Assembly: GCA_017849455.1 (NCBI GenBank)
Contig: JAFIGX010000006.1
Span: 62,001 to 126,000, forward strand
DNA from: Pseudobacter sp.
GTDB lineage: Bacteria; Bacteroidota; Bacteroidia; Chitinophagales; Chitinophagaceae
Reading direction: 5' to 3'
DNA length: 64,000 nt
Numbering within the stretch: position 1 is the stretch's first letter; every line of letters starts with the position of its first letter. The notes under the pieces were generated by a model. It saw nothing but the letters and a program-made list of their open reading frames with translations. It did not search any database and had not been told where the DNA came from. Both the position numbers and the translations under genes were made by a program. Positions 42,698 through 50,433 of this stretch are shown here, piece by piece.

Positions 42698-43342
42698 ATG
42701 TACAGTTTACCCCAATACATCGAAAAAGATCCACAGGTAGTGGCCGCATTCATGCGACAACATCCCTTTGCCGTGCTCACAGGCTCCGATGCAGATGGCA
42801 ATCCCGTAGCTACACAGGTACCTATACTGATCAGGGAAGAAGCAGAGAAATTTTTCTTTCGCGGCCATATCATGAGGCAGACCGATCACCATAAGGCATT
42901 CCTGTGGAACCCGAAAGTACTGGTGCTTTTTACAGGCCCACATACTTATGTAAGCGCCAGTTGGTACACCAATCCGAAACAGGGTTCAACGTGGAATTAT
43001 ATTACGGTGCAGGCAAGAGGACGGTTGCGCTTTCTGGAGGAAACAGCTTTGCTGCAGATCCTGCAGGAGACCACTACGTTGTTCGAAGCAAACCCTCATT
43101 CACCGGCTTCTTTCGATCAGCTCCCTGATGAATACGTACAAAGACTGGTAAAGGCCATCGTGGGATTTGAAATAGAAGTAACGGAGCTGAACAATGTTTT
43201 CAAGCTTAGCCAGAACCGTGATGAAGGGAGCTATCACGCCATTATTGGTAAACTGGAAAACGGAACGGAGGATGCGCAGCGGATCGCGGGTGAAATGAAA
43301 CAACGGAGTTCACAATTATTTAAACCCAGGCAGTCCTCCTGA
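42698..43342 (+). CDS. PaiB-like FMN-binding protein (putative negative transcriptional regulator family)
   Basis: A 214-residue protein of the PaiB/FMN_bind_2 family with a split-barrel flavin fold. MYSLPQYIEKDPQVVAAFMRQHPFAVL and the VFTGPHTYVSASWY-like segment GPHTYVSASWYTN near 87-99 are family hallmarks, with TWNYITVQARG shortly after. PaiB was described as a regulator of sporulation and degradative enzymes in Bacillus, but most members are of unknown function. It follows the Mrp gene after 16 bases, probably in the same transcript. Confidence 0.85.
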   Translation: MYSLPQYIEKDPQVVAAFMRQHPFAVLTGSDADGNPVATQVPILIREEAEKFFFRGHIMRQTDHHKAFLWNPKVLVLFTGPHTYVSASWYTNPKQGSTWNYITVQARGRLRFLEETALLQILQETTTLFEANPHSPASFDQLPDEYVQRLVKAIVGFEIEVTELNNVFKLSQNRDEGSYHAIIGKLENGTEDAQRIAGEMKQRSSQLFKPRQSS

Positions 43343-43382
43343 ATTGCTCCATTCTTGTAACATTGGAGCAGTCATCCTATTT

Positions 43383-44369
43383 TTACCGGCCTAACCACGA
43401 CCAGGCATTTTTGTGCAGTAATTGTTCAGTAACCGCAGCATCGAGATGAAGATCTTCGATCAGTTTTCCCGGATGATGCTCGCCTAACGGAAATGGGTAA
43501 TCGCTCCCCAGGCAGATGCGCCTGCTTCCCATTGTATTCAGCAGGAACTGGAAGGCCGCCGGATCATGCACGAGGCTATCGACCCAGAATTTACCGATAT
43601 AATCCCTTGGATTGATGGCATTATCGATCGCTACGAGATCAGGCCGTACTTCGAAGCCGTGTTCGATGCGACCGATGGTAAAAGGAAAGGAACCACCGCC
43701 ATGTGCAAAAGCAACGCGCAGTTGCGGAAATTTTTCCAGTACGCCGCAGAAGATCATGGAGCAGATGGCCCTGCTGGTCTCGGCAGGCATACCTACCAGC
43801 CAGGGAAGCCAGTAGCGCTGCATCTGATCTTCCCCCATCATCTCCCAGGGATGCACAAAGAGGGCGCAGCCCAAGCGCTCGGCCGCTTCGAAGAAAGGTA
43901 AAAAAGAAGGATCGGAAAGATTTTTCCCGTTCACATTACTGCCGATCTCCAGTCCGGGCAATTTCAATCCGGTCACACATCTTTCCATTTCTTTGATGGC
44001 CAGTTCCGGGTCTTGCAACGGTACCGTGCCGATACCGATAAAACGTTCGGGGTATCGATGTACTGTTTCCGCGATATGATCATTGAAGAAGCGGGACGTT
44101 TCATAGCCGTCCACCGGCTTTGCCCAATAGTTGAAAAGAACGGGAATAGTGGAGAGCACCTGCATGCCTACCCCTGTAGCATCCATCTCCCGGATGCGGG
44201 TGCCTGCATCGAAACAATTTTCTTCTACTACACGAAAGAGCTTGTCGCCCTTCATCATGCAGGCCTGGCAATTCCTGTGTTCGAGATGAATGAAATCTCC
44301 GTACCCGAATTTCTGTACCCAGTTGGGCATCTTATCGGGCATGATATGGGTGTGGATGTCGATTTTCAT
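43383..44369 (-). CDS. nbaD: aminocarboxymuconate-semialdehyde decarboxylase
   Basis: A 328-residue ACMSD-type amidohydrolase. It decarboxylates 2-amino-3-carboxymuconate-6-semialdehyde, steering the pathway away from quinolinate. The metal site is MKIDIHTHIMPDKMP (HxH, 6-8), with FVHPWEMMG (His about 173), FAHGGGSFPF (about 224) and CLGSDYPFPLGEHHPG (Asp about 291). The ATG at 44367-44369 gives the family start. It lies 23 bases after the HAAO gene on the same strand, the order in which the two steps run. Confidence 0.93.
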   Translation of the reverse strand: MKIDIHTHIMPDKMPNWVQKFGYGDFIHLEHRNCQACMMKGDKLFRVVEENCFDAGTRIREMDATGVGMQVLSTIPVLFNYWAKPVDGYETSRFFNDHIAETVHRYPERFIGIGTVPLQDPELAIKEMERCVTGLKLPGLEIGSNVNGKNLSDPSFLPFFEAAERLGCALFVHPWEMMGEDQMQRYWLPWLVGMPAETSRAICSMIFCGVLEKFPQLRVAFAHGGGSFPFTIGRIEHGFEVRPDLVAIDNAINPRDYIGKFWVDSLVHDPAAFQFLLNTMGSRRICLGSDYPFPLGEHHPGKLIEDLHLDAAVTEQLLHKNAWSWLGR

Positions 44370-44392
44370 GAAATGATAGGAAACAGGGGTTT

Positions 44393-44923
44393 TTATTTCC
44401 TGACAGGCGGCTCCATCACAGTGCCGCACTTTTTGCAAGTCCTAAGATCGGCCGACGAATAGAATTTATCCATGATCGGCGGCAGTTGTTTTACGATATC
44501 TTTTACGAATACGAATTCTTCGAAGAGCTTATTGCCGCAGTTCTCACAGAACCACATGAAAGCATCTTTCTCGTTCTCTTCATCCTCCCGGACCTTTTCG
44601 ATGACCAGTCCAACCGTATTGGCCGGCCTTTGCGGGGAATGCGGCGTCATTGGCGGCAGCAGGAACATATCACCTTCATCGATGGGGATGCTGCGTGGAG
44701 TGCCATTGTCGATGATCTTCAATACGATATTCCCTTCCAGTTGATAATACAGTTCTTCGCTTTCATTGTAGTGATAATCTTTGCGTGCATTGGGCCCGCC
44801 GACGACCATTACAATGAAATTTTCGGCATCCTTATAAACGCATTGATTACCTACCGGTGGCTTGAGCAGATCGCGATGTTCATCGACCCATTTTTTCAGA
44901 TTGAAAGGAGCAGCAATTGGCAT
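44393..44923 (-). CDS. nbaC: 3-hydroxyanthranilate 3,4-dioxygenase
   Basis: A 176-residue HAAO. Cupin iron ligands are in DYHYNESEELYYQLEG (His and Glu about 47-53) and MTPHSPQRP (His about 91). The C-terminal second metal site has CENCGN and CKKCGT, the rubredoxin-like centre of the bacterial enzyme. It opens the ring of 3-hydroxyanthranilate to ACMS, the substrate of the next gene. It diverges from the SDR/AMSDH genes, with hairpin C2 in the divergent gap. Confidence 0.95.
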   Translation of the reverse strand: MPIAAPFNLKKWVDEHRDLLKPPVGNQCVYKDAENFIVMVVGGPNARKDYHYNESEELYYQLEGNIVLKIIDNGTPRSIPIDEGDMFLLPPMTPHSPQRPANTVGLVIEKVREDEENEKDAFMWFCENCGNKLFEEFVFVKDIVKQLPPIMDKFYSSADLRTCKKCGTVMEPPVRK

Positions 44924-44943
44924 AAAGCAACGTTTTTAAACAT

Positions 44944-45042
44944 GAGGTATGAGGTCTGAAGCCGGAGGTATGAGGTCCCTGTGGAGTTGATCTGTTGCAG
45001 AAGTTTCTGACTTCCGACTTCAGACCTCATGCTTCATACCTC
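44944..45042. repeat. hairpin family C, copy C2
   Basis: The left arm 44944-44977 (GAGGTATGAGGTCTGAAG...) and right arm 45007-45042 are inverted with a few mismatches, and the loop is about 29 bases. The inverse of its right arm (GAGGTATGAAGCATGAGG) is nearly identical to the left arm of element C3. It lies between the divergent HAAO and SDR genes. Confidence 0.8.
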
Positions 45043-45089
45043 GCTTCTTCTCAAAGGTAGTATTTTCGACATAATCGGATTAATCTTAC

Positions 45090-45097
45090 TAGATTTG
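45090..45097 (+). promoter_or_regulatory. -7 box of the SDR/AMSDH transcript (TAGATTTG)
   Basis: A TAnnTTTG match 14 bases before the ATG at 45112 and 23 before the one at 45121, just outside hairpin C2. No clear TTG at the normal distance. Confidence 0.4.
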
Positions 45098-45120
45098 AAG
45101 CGCTATAAAAAATGCTTGTC

Positions 45121-45906
45121 ATGAATCTATCGCTGGAAGGAAGGAATGCCGTTGTGTGTGGAAGCACACAGGGTATCGGGCTGGCCATCGCCGAAGAACT
45201 GGCATTGCTGGGCGCCAACTGCACACTCCTATCGAGAAATGAGGAGGCGCTGAAAACCGCTATGCACAAGCTCGATATCGCTCTTCGCCAACAACACAAT
45301 TATCTTGTGGCCGATTTCAGCAATCCCCATGAAGTGGCTGCCGTGATCAGGAAACATGTAGAGCATACACCCGTACATATCCTTATCAACAATACCGGCG
45401 GCCCTCCTCCGGGGCCCATCATCCAGGCCACGGAAGGCTCTTTCCTGAACACTTTCAACCAGCACCTGGTCTGTAGCCATCTTCTCACGCAGGCAGTAGT
45501 GCCTTCTATGAAAGCCGCTCAGTTCGGAAGGATCATCAATATCATTTCCACTTCGGTGAAGATCCCGCTGAAGAACCTGGGCGTGTCGAATACCATCCGT
45601 GGGGCCATGGCTTCCTGGGCCAAAACGATGAGCCTGGAGTTGGGACAATTCAATATCACCGTCAATAATGTGTTGCCGGGATTTACGACCACTGCGCGAC
45701 TGGAAGGACTTGTACAAAATATCTCTACGAATAAGAAATTACCGGCTGACCAGGTCGAGGAGGAAATGACGGCCGAAGTGCCCATGAAACGTTTTGGCCA
45801 GGCTTCTGAAATAGCTGCCGTAGCTGCATTCCTGGCATCACCGGCAGCCTCTTATGTAAATGGTGTAAGTATTCCTGTTGATGGAGGAAGAACAGGATCA
45901 ATCTAA
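45121..45906 (+). CDS. short-chain dehydrogenase/reductase family protein lacking the Tyr-Lys pair
   Basis: A 261-residue SDR-fold protein. The nucleotide site is VVCGSTQGIGLAIAEEL, then NNTGGPPPG and IISTSVKIP (Ser). Where a classical SDR has YxxxK, this protein reads SNTIR, so the catalytic Tyr and Lys are both replaced. The rest (VNNVLPGFTTTARL and PVDGG) is normal. A subfamily with this substitution is known from many genomes without assigned activity. It starts the SDR-AMSDH unit inside the kynurenine cluster. An ATG at 45112 adds three residues. Confidence 0.85.
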   Translation: MNLSLEGRNAVVCGSTQGIGLAIAEELALLGANCTLLSRNEEALKTAMHKLDIALRQQHNYLVADFSNPHEVAAVIRKHVEHTPVHILINNTGGPPPGPIIQATEGSFLNTFNQHLVCSHLLTQAVVPSMKAAQFGRIINIISTSVKIPLKNLGVSNTIRGAMASWAKTMSLELGQFNITVNNVLPGFTTTARLEGLVQNISTNKKLPADQVEEEMTAEVPMKRFGQASEIAAVAAFLASPAASYVNGVSIPVDGGRTGSI

Positions 45907-45919
45907 CAATGCTCAGATC

Positions 45920-47377
45920 ATGAATCTCGAAGTTCCTTATCACCTCGAAAATTTTATCGGCGGTGAACTGCTCGCACCCCGCGGAGGGAAATATATCGAC
46001 AATTATAATCCTGCTACCGGTGAGGTATCCGGGAAAATTCCCGAGAGCGACGCACAGGATGTGGAAGCCGCTGTACAAGCCGCCCAGCAAGCCTTTCCTG
46101 CCTGGTCTGTGACGCCACTGGAAAAAAGGTTCACGGTCCTGAACCGGATCGCTACTTTGATCGATGAGAACCTGGAGGCGTTGGTATTGGCCGAAACGAA
46201 CGATAATGGCAAACCGCTTTGGTTGAGCAGGCGGGTGGACATACCCAGGGCATCCGCCAATTTCCGTTTCTTCGCAACAGGCATCATGCATTTCGCTACA
46301 GAGAGCCATCAGATGGAAGACAAGGCCATCAATTATACCCTTCGTCAACCCATTGGAGTAGTGGGTTGCATTTCTCCCTGGAACCTTCCGCTTTATTTGT
46401 TCACCTGGAAAATTGCGCCTGCATTGGCGGCAGGCAATTGTGTGATAGCCAAACCATCGGAGATTACGCCGGTAACAGCCTACCTGCTTGCCCATATCGT
46501 GAGGGAAGCCGGCCTTCCGGACGGTGTGTTGAATATCCTGCATGGCACAGGGCCCAGCGCTGGTGAAGCCATTATTCAGCATCCGGCCGTCAAAGCGATC
46601 TCGTTCACCGGTAGTACGAGGGCCGGGGCGCGCATTGCTTCGGTGGCTGCGCCCGTCTTCAAAAAATTATCACTGGAACTGGGCGGCAAGAACCCCAATA
46701 TCATTTTTGCCGATTGTAACTGGGAGAAGATGATGCGCACTTCCATTCAATCTTCCTTCTCGAACCAGGGGCAGATCTGTCTTTGCGGTAGTCGCATCCT
46801 GGTGGAAGCATCCATTTATGAACGATTCAAGAAAGAATTTGTAGAACGGACCCGCCAGTTGACGGTGGGAGATCCGCTGGATGAACATTCCCGCCAGGGC
46901 GCTATCGTCAGCAAAATGCATTTCGATAAAGTGATGCGATGCATCGCCACTGCCAAACAGGAGGGAGGCATCATCCTCTGCGGAGGTAATGTAGTGCAAC
47001 TCCCCGGCCGTTGCGCCAACGGGTGGTTCATCGAGCCGACCGTGATCGAAGGTCCGGGCCCTGATAGTATGACCAACCAGGAAGAGATATTCGGGCCTGT
47101 CGTAACGCTGCAATCATTCCAGACAGAAGAAGAAGCCCTGCAACTGGCGAATGCCACACAATACGGGCTGGCTGCCTCCATCTGGACGCAGGATATCAGT
47201 CGCGCCCACCGCATTGGAGCTGCCGTTCAATCCGGCATCATCTGGGTCAACTGCTGGTTGCTCCGTGATCTTCGTACACCCTTTGGCGGTATGAAGAACA
47301 GTGGCGTTGGCAGGGAAGGAGGTTGGGAGGCATTGAGGTTCTTTACGGAGGCGAAGAATATTTGTGTAGAGTTATAA
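45920..47377 (+). CDS. nbaE: 2-aminomuconate-6-semialdehyde dehydrogenase (aldehyde dehydrogenase family)
   Basis: A 485-residue aldehyde dehydrogenase. The Rossmann region is ISFTGSTRAGARIA, the general base lies in LELGGKNPNIIF and the catalytic Cys in FSNQGQICLCGSRILVE, whose ICLCGSR form is typical of the 2-aminomuconate semialdehyde / hydroxymuconic subfamily. It converts the ACMSD product to 2-aminomuconate. The ATG at 45920 is chosen; the in-frame start at 45878 would overlap the SDR gene by 29 bases. Position in the cluster is the main support for the substrate. Confidence 0.9.
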   Translation: MNLEVPYHLENFIGGELLAPRGGKYIDNYNPATGEVSGKIPESDAQDVEAAVQAAQQAFPAWSVTPLEKRFTVLNRIATLIDENLEALVLAETNDNGKPLWLSRRVDIPRASANFRFFATGIMHFATESHQMEDKAINYTLRQPIGVVGCISPWNLPLYLFTWKIAPALAAGNCVIAKPSEITPVTAYLLAHIVREAGLPDGVLNILHGTGPSAGEAIIQHPAVKAISFTGSTRAGARIASVAAPVFKKLSLELGGKNPNIIFADCNWEKMMRTSIQSSFSNQGQICLCGSRILVEASIYERFKKEFVERTRQLTVGDPLDEHSRQGAIVSKMHFDKVMRCIATAKQEGGIILCGGNVVQLPGRCANGWFIEPTVIEGPGPDSMTNQEEIFGPVVTLQSFQTEEEALQLANATQYGLAASIWTQDISRAHRIGAAVQSGIIWVNCWLLRDLRTPFGGMKNSGVGREGGWEALRFFTEAKNICVEL

Positions 47378-47380
47378 TTT

Positions 47381-47627
47381 TTTTTACCACGAAGGCACAA
47401 AGGCACGAAGGGAAAGGGGATAAGGATTGGGAAGCTGAGATGACTAAATTGATTAGTGCTTGTCGATGGTAATAAAAAATAGTGTTGTTTGCTTGAGAAA
47501 ATGGTAATCGATACAGGTTCGGACAAATAAAGGCACTAAGGGACGCCGTATGAAGCAGACTATATTCTTCTTTACTTTTCCTTCGTGTCTTCGTGCCTTC
47601 GTGGCCCACAACCCTTCGTGGTAAAAA
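47381..47627. repeat. hairpin family D, copy D1 (unit GCACGAAGG)
   Basis: The left arm 47381-47413 (TTACCACGAAGGCACAAAGG...) and right arm 47580-47627 (CCTTCGTG... CTTCGTGGTAA) are inverted and built of 9-base GCACGAAGG/GCACAAAGG units. Between them is a ~130-base body homologous to the two bodies of D2. It directly follows the AMSDH stop and precedes the GxxExxY gene. Confidence 0.85.
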
Positions 47628-47661
47628 AGAAAAAGGCTGGAAACTTCTTAAAATTTGTTTT

Positions 47662-48045
47662 ATGAAACAAACTGAGAAAGAAGAATTTCTGGCAAAAGAA
47701 ATAGTTGATTGCGCCTTTAAGGTCCACAAACAACTGGGACCAGGATTATTAGAAAAAGTGTATGAACGCTGTTTTTGCCATGAGCTTTCCAAGAAAGGCA
47801 TCCCTTTTCGCAAACAGGTAAATGTACCTATTGTGTATGATGGGTTGATAATAGATGAAGGCCTGCGATTAGATGTTTTGGTAGATGAATTAGTGATCTG
47901 TGAACTTAAAGCAAGACATGAACTGAGCCCGGTATGGTCATCACAATTGATCAGTTATCTGCGACTGACCAAATTAAGGCTTGGGTTTCTGATCAATTTC
48001 AATGTTGACCTCATTAAATATGGTATTCAGAGATTCAGGGTTTGA
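47662..48045 (+). CDS. GxxExxY protein, PD-(D/E)XK nuclease-like
   Basis: A 127-residue GxxExxY protein (the family once called PDDEXK_3). It has LGPGLLEKVYE (the namesake motif, about 28-38) and a nuclease-like core LRLDVLVDELVICELKA (Asp then Glu-x-Lys, about 75-91). The C-terminus continues SQLISYLRLTKLRLGFLINFN. A nuclease activity for the family is predicted, not shown to my knowledge. The ATG at 47662 is used; the upstream 23 residues are hairpin D1 sequence. It sits between hairpins D1 and D2 and interrupts the kynurenine genes. Its AT-rich codon use contrasts with its neighbours. Confidence 0.85.
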   Translation: MKQTEKEEFLAKEIVDCAFKVHKQLGPGLLEKVYERCFCHELSKKGIPFRKQVNVPIVYDGLIIDEGLRLDVLVDELVICELKARHELSPVWSSQLISYLRLTKLRLGFLINFNVDLIKYGIQRFRV

Positions 48046-48050
48046 TATTT

Positions 48051-48618
48051 TTTTTACCACGAAGGCACAAAGGCACGAAGGGAAAGGGGATAAGGATTGG
48101 GAAGCAGAGATGATTGAAATGATTGGTGCTTAGCGATGATAATAAAAAATAGTGTTGTTGCTTGAGAGAATGGCAATCGATACAGGTTCGGACAGATAAA
48201 GGCACGAAGGGAAAGGGGATAAGGATTGGGAAGCGGAGATGATTGAAATGATTGGTGCTTAGCGATGATAATGAAAAATAGTGTTATTTGCTTGAGAGAA
48301 TGGCAATCGATACAGGTTCGGACAGATAAAGGCATAAAGGAAAGGATTGTAAGAGAAAGATTTTAGAAAAGTAAGATATTGGAAGAGTAAGATCTTGGAA
48401 AAGTAAGGTCTTGGAAGAAAGTATTAGGGCTGTTAATAGTTGAACGAATGACCGCAATCAGGGTCCAATTCATCGAACCTTTGTGCCTTGATGATATGAA
48501 TGACATGCTGCTAAAAACATAATTGAAACCAATAAATAAACGATAATTGCCACACTTGATCAGGGCTCAGGAATAAGTACCTTATTTTCTTTGTGCCTTC
48601 GTGTCTTCGTGGCCCACC
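48051..48618. repeat. hairpin family D, copy D2 with tandem internal bodies
   Basis: The left arm 48051-48083 is identical in plan to D1, and the right arm 48591-48618 closes the element. Inside are two direct copies of the ~129-base body (from about 48072 and 48201) and a fragment of a third from about 48331. A 16-base tandem repeat (GAAAAGTAAGATATTG type, three units, 48366-48413) follows, then about 175 bases with no recognised content. Confidence 0.8.
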
Positions 48619-48633
48619 ATTCAAAAAAGAATC

Positions 48634-49053
48634 ATGCCTAACCAACCAATTACCACCTCCAAAGCAGCCACTCCATTAGGCGCATATCCTCATGCGAGAA
48701 GGGTAGGGAACCTGCTTTTCCTTTCAGGTATCGGGCCCAGGAATCCGAAAGATAATTCCATCCCGGGACTGGAGCTGGATGCCGACGGCAATATCGTGAA
48801 ATATGATTTCGAAGCGGAATGCCATGCCGTGTTCGCCAACGTGAAAGCCGTACTGGAAGCCAGCGGCAGCAGTTGGGACAAAATGGTCGACGTTACCGTC
48901 TTTCTCACCAACATGAAAAAAGATTTTCCGGCATACAACAAGATCTACAGTGAATATTTCAGCCATGTGCAGGCCTGTCGCACCACAGTAGAAGTAAAAA
49001 GCCTGCCTACACCCATTTCGATCGAACTAAAAGTAATCGCTACCATAGACTGA
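48634..49053 (+). CDS. nbaF: RidA-family deaminase, probable 2-aminomuconate deaminase
   Basis: A 139-residue RidA/YjgF/UK114-fold protein. It shows AATPLGAYPHARRVGNLLFLSGIGPRNP, WDKMVDVTVFLTNMKKDFPAYN and the Arg of QACRTTVEVKSLP, as in RidA enzymes that hydrolyse enamines and imines. Within a cluster holding HAAO, ACMSD and AMSDH, the expected next step is deamination of 2-aminomuconate, for which RidA-fold deaminases are known. The specific substrate is therefore inferred from context. Confidence 0.8.
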   Translation: MPNQPITTSKAATPLGAYPHARRVGNLLFLSGIGPRNPKDNSIPGLELDADGNIVKYDFEAECHAVFANVKAVLEASGSSWDKMVDVTVFLTNMKKDFPAYNKIYSEYFSHVQACRTTVEVKSLPTPISIELKVIATID

Positions 49054-49100
49054 ACCCGAATCTGTACTTAATAAAACAGAATGATGCGCCCTCAATCCTA

Positions 49101-49126
49101 ACGACCAACAACCAACGACAAACATT
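49101..49126. repeat. short repeat family E, copy E2
   Basis: ACGACCAACAACCAACGACAAACATT, sharing its last 15 bases with copy E1 at 39745. It lies in the nbaF-kynU gap. Confidence 0.45.
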
Positions 49127-49146
49127 CTTCAACCTCTTTGAAAATA

Positions 49147-50430
49147 ATGAACTACCAAAACACCCTTGACTTCGCCCGGCAACAGGATAATATCGATCCC
49201 TTGAAACATTTCCGCCAACGTTTCTTTATCCCCCTGGTGGATGGAAAAGAATCGATCTATTTTAATGGCAACTCCCTCGGCCTTCAACCCAAAACAACTG
49301 CACAATATATCCAACAGGAACTGGACGATTGGGCCAGATACGGCGGGGAAGGGCATTTCCACGCAAAGAACCCCTGGGTCTCTTACCATGAGATCTTTCC
49401 TCAACAGCTTTCAAAAATTGTAGGGGCATTGCCTGAAGAAGTGGTGGTGATGAACCAGCTCACCGTGAACCTCCACCTGCTGATGGCCACATTCTATCAA
49501 CCAACTAAAGATCGATATAAGATCCTCTGTGAAGCCAAAGCATTCCCGTCCGATCAATATGCATTGGAATCACAGGTAAGGTTTCATGGATACCGGCCGG
49601 AAGATGCGATCATAGAGGTCGCGCCGCGGGAAGGAGAAAATATCATTCGGACGGAAGACATCCTGCAACAAATAGAACAACACAAAGATTCACTGGCATT
49701 GGTGCTTTTCGGTGGGGTGAATTATTACAGTGGCCAGGTATTCGATATCGCGGGTATCACCGCCGCCGCCCATGCAGCCGGTATCTACGCAGGTTTCGAC
49801 CTGGCCCATGCTACGGGAAATATCGCGCTGGAGCTTCACAACTGGGAGGTGGATTTTGCAAGCTGGTGCAGCTATAAATACCTCAATTCAGGCCCGGGTG
49901 GTGTATCCGGTGTCTTCATTCACGAACGCCATATCACCAACCGCTCCTTACCACGATTTGCAGGATGGTGGGGGCACAGGAAAGAATTAAGGTTCCTCAT
50001 GGATAAAGGATTCGACCCCATCCCCACGGCAGAAGGGTGGCAATTGAGCAATGCGCCTATATTGCTGATGGCTGCGCATAAAGCCTCCCTCGATATATTC
50101 GATGAGGCCGGTATGCAGGACCTGGTAGCCAAATCAAAAAAAATGTCGGGGTACCTTCATTTTGTGTTGAACGAGATCAATCGACACTTATCCCGTAAGG
50201 TTGTTGAAGTGATCACGCCCGGCAAAGAAGCGGAACGCGGTTGCCAGGTATCATTGCTGATGCTGGAAAAAGGGAAGGAAGTATTCAATGCATTGATGAA
50301 GGCCGGTGTGATTGCCGACTGGCGCGAGCCCAATGTGATCCGCATCGCGCCTGTTCCATTGTATAACAGGTTCGAGGATGTATGGCAATTCGGAAAGATC
50401 ATTGAAGAAGTGCTGGGCAATAAAAAATAA
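49147..50430 (+). CDS. kynU: kynureninase
   Basis: A 427-residue PLP-dependent kynureninase that cleaves (3-hydroxy)kynurenine to (3-hydroxy)anthranilate and alanine. It has IYFNGNSLGLQPKTT near 38-52, NQLTVNLHLLMATFYQP, the FDLAHATGN Asp and the PLP lysine in WCSYKYLNSGPGG near 243-255. HERHITNRSLPRFAGWWGH follows. The ATG at 49147 is chosen; the frame opens at a TTG nine bases earlier. It is followed directly by kmo (3 bases between). Confidence 0.96.
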   Translation: MNYQNTLDFARQQDNIDPLKHFRQRFFIPLVDGKESIYFNGNSLGLQPKTTAQYIQQELDDWARYGGEGHFHAKNPWVSYHEIFPQQLSKIVGALPEEVVVMNQLTVNLHLLMATFYQPTKDRYKILCEAKAFPSDQYALESQVRFHGYRPEDAIIEVAPREGENIIRTEDILQQIEQHKDSLALVLFGGVNYYSGQVFDIAGITAAAHAAGIYAGFDLAHATGNIALELHNWEVDFASWCSYKYLNSGPGGVSGVFIHERHITNRSLPRFAGWWGHRKELRFLMDKGFDPIPTAEGWQLSNAPILLMAAHKASLDIFDEAGMQDLVAKSKKMSGYLHFVLNEINRHLSRKVVEVITPGKEAERGCQVSLLMLEKGKEVFNALMKAGVIADWREPNVIRIAPVPLYNRFEDVWQFGKIIEEVLGNKK

Positions 50431-50433
50431 ACC

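Noticed and set aside
47381..48618. CRISPR array
   Set aside because: The repeats are inverted arms and long direct bodies, not evenly spaced short direct repeats, and no cas gene is near.
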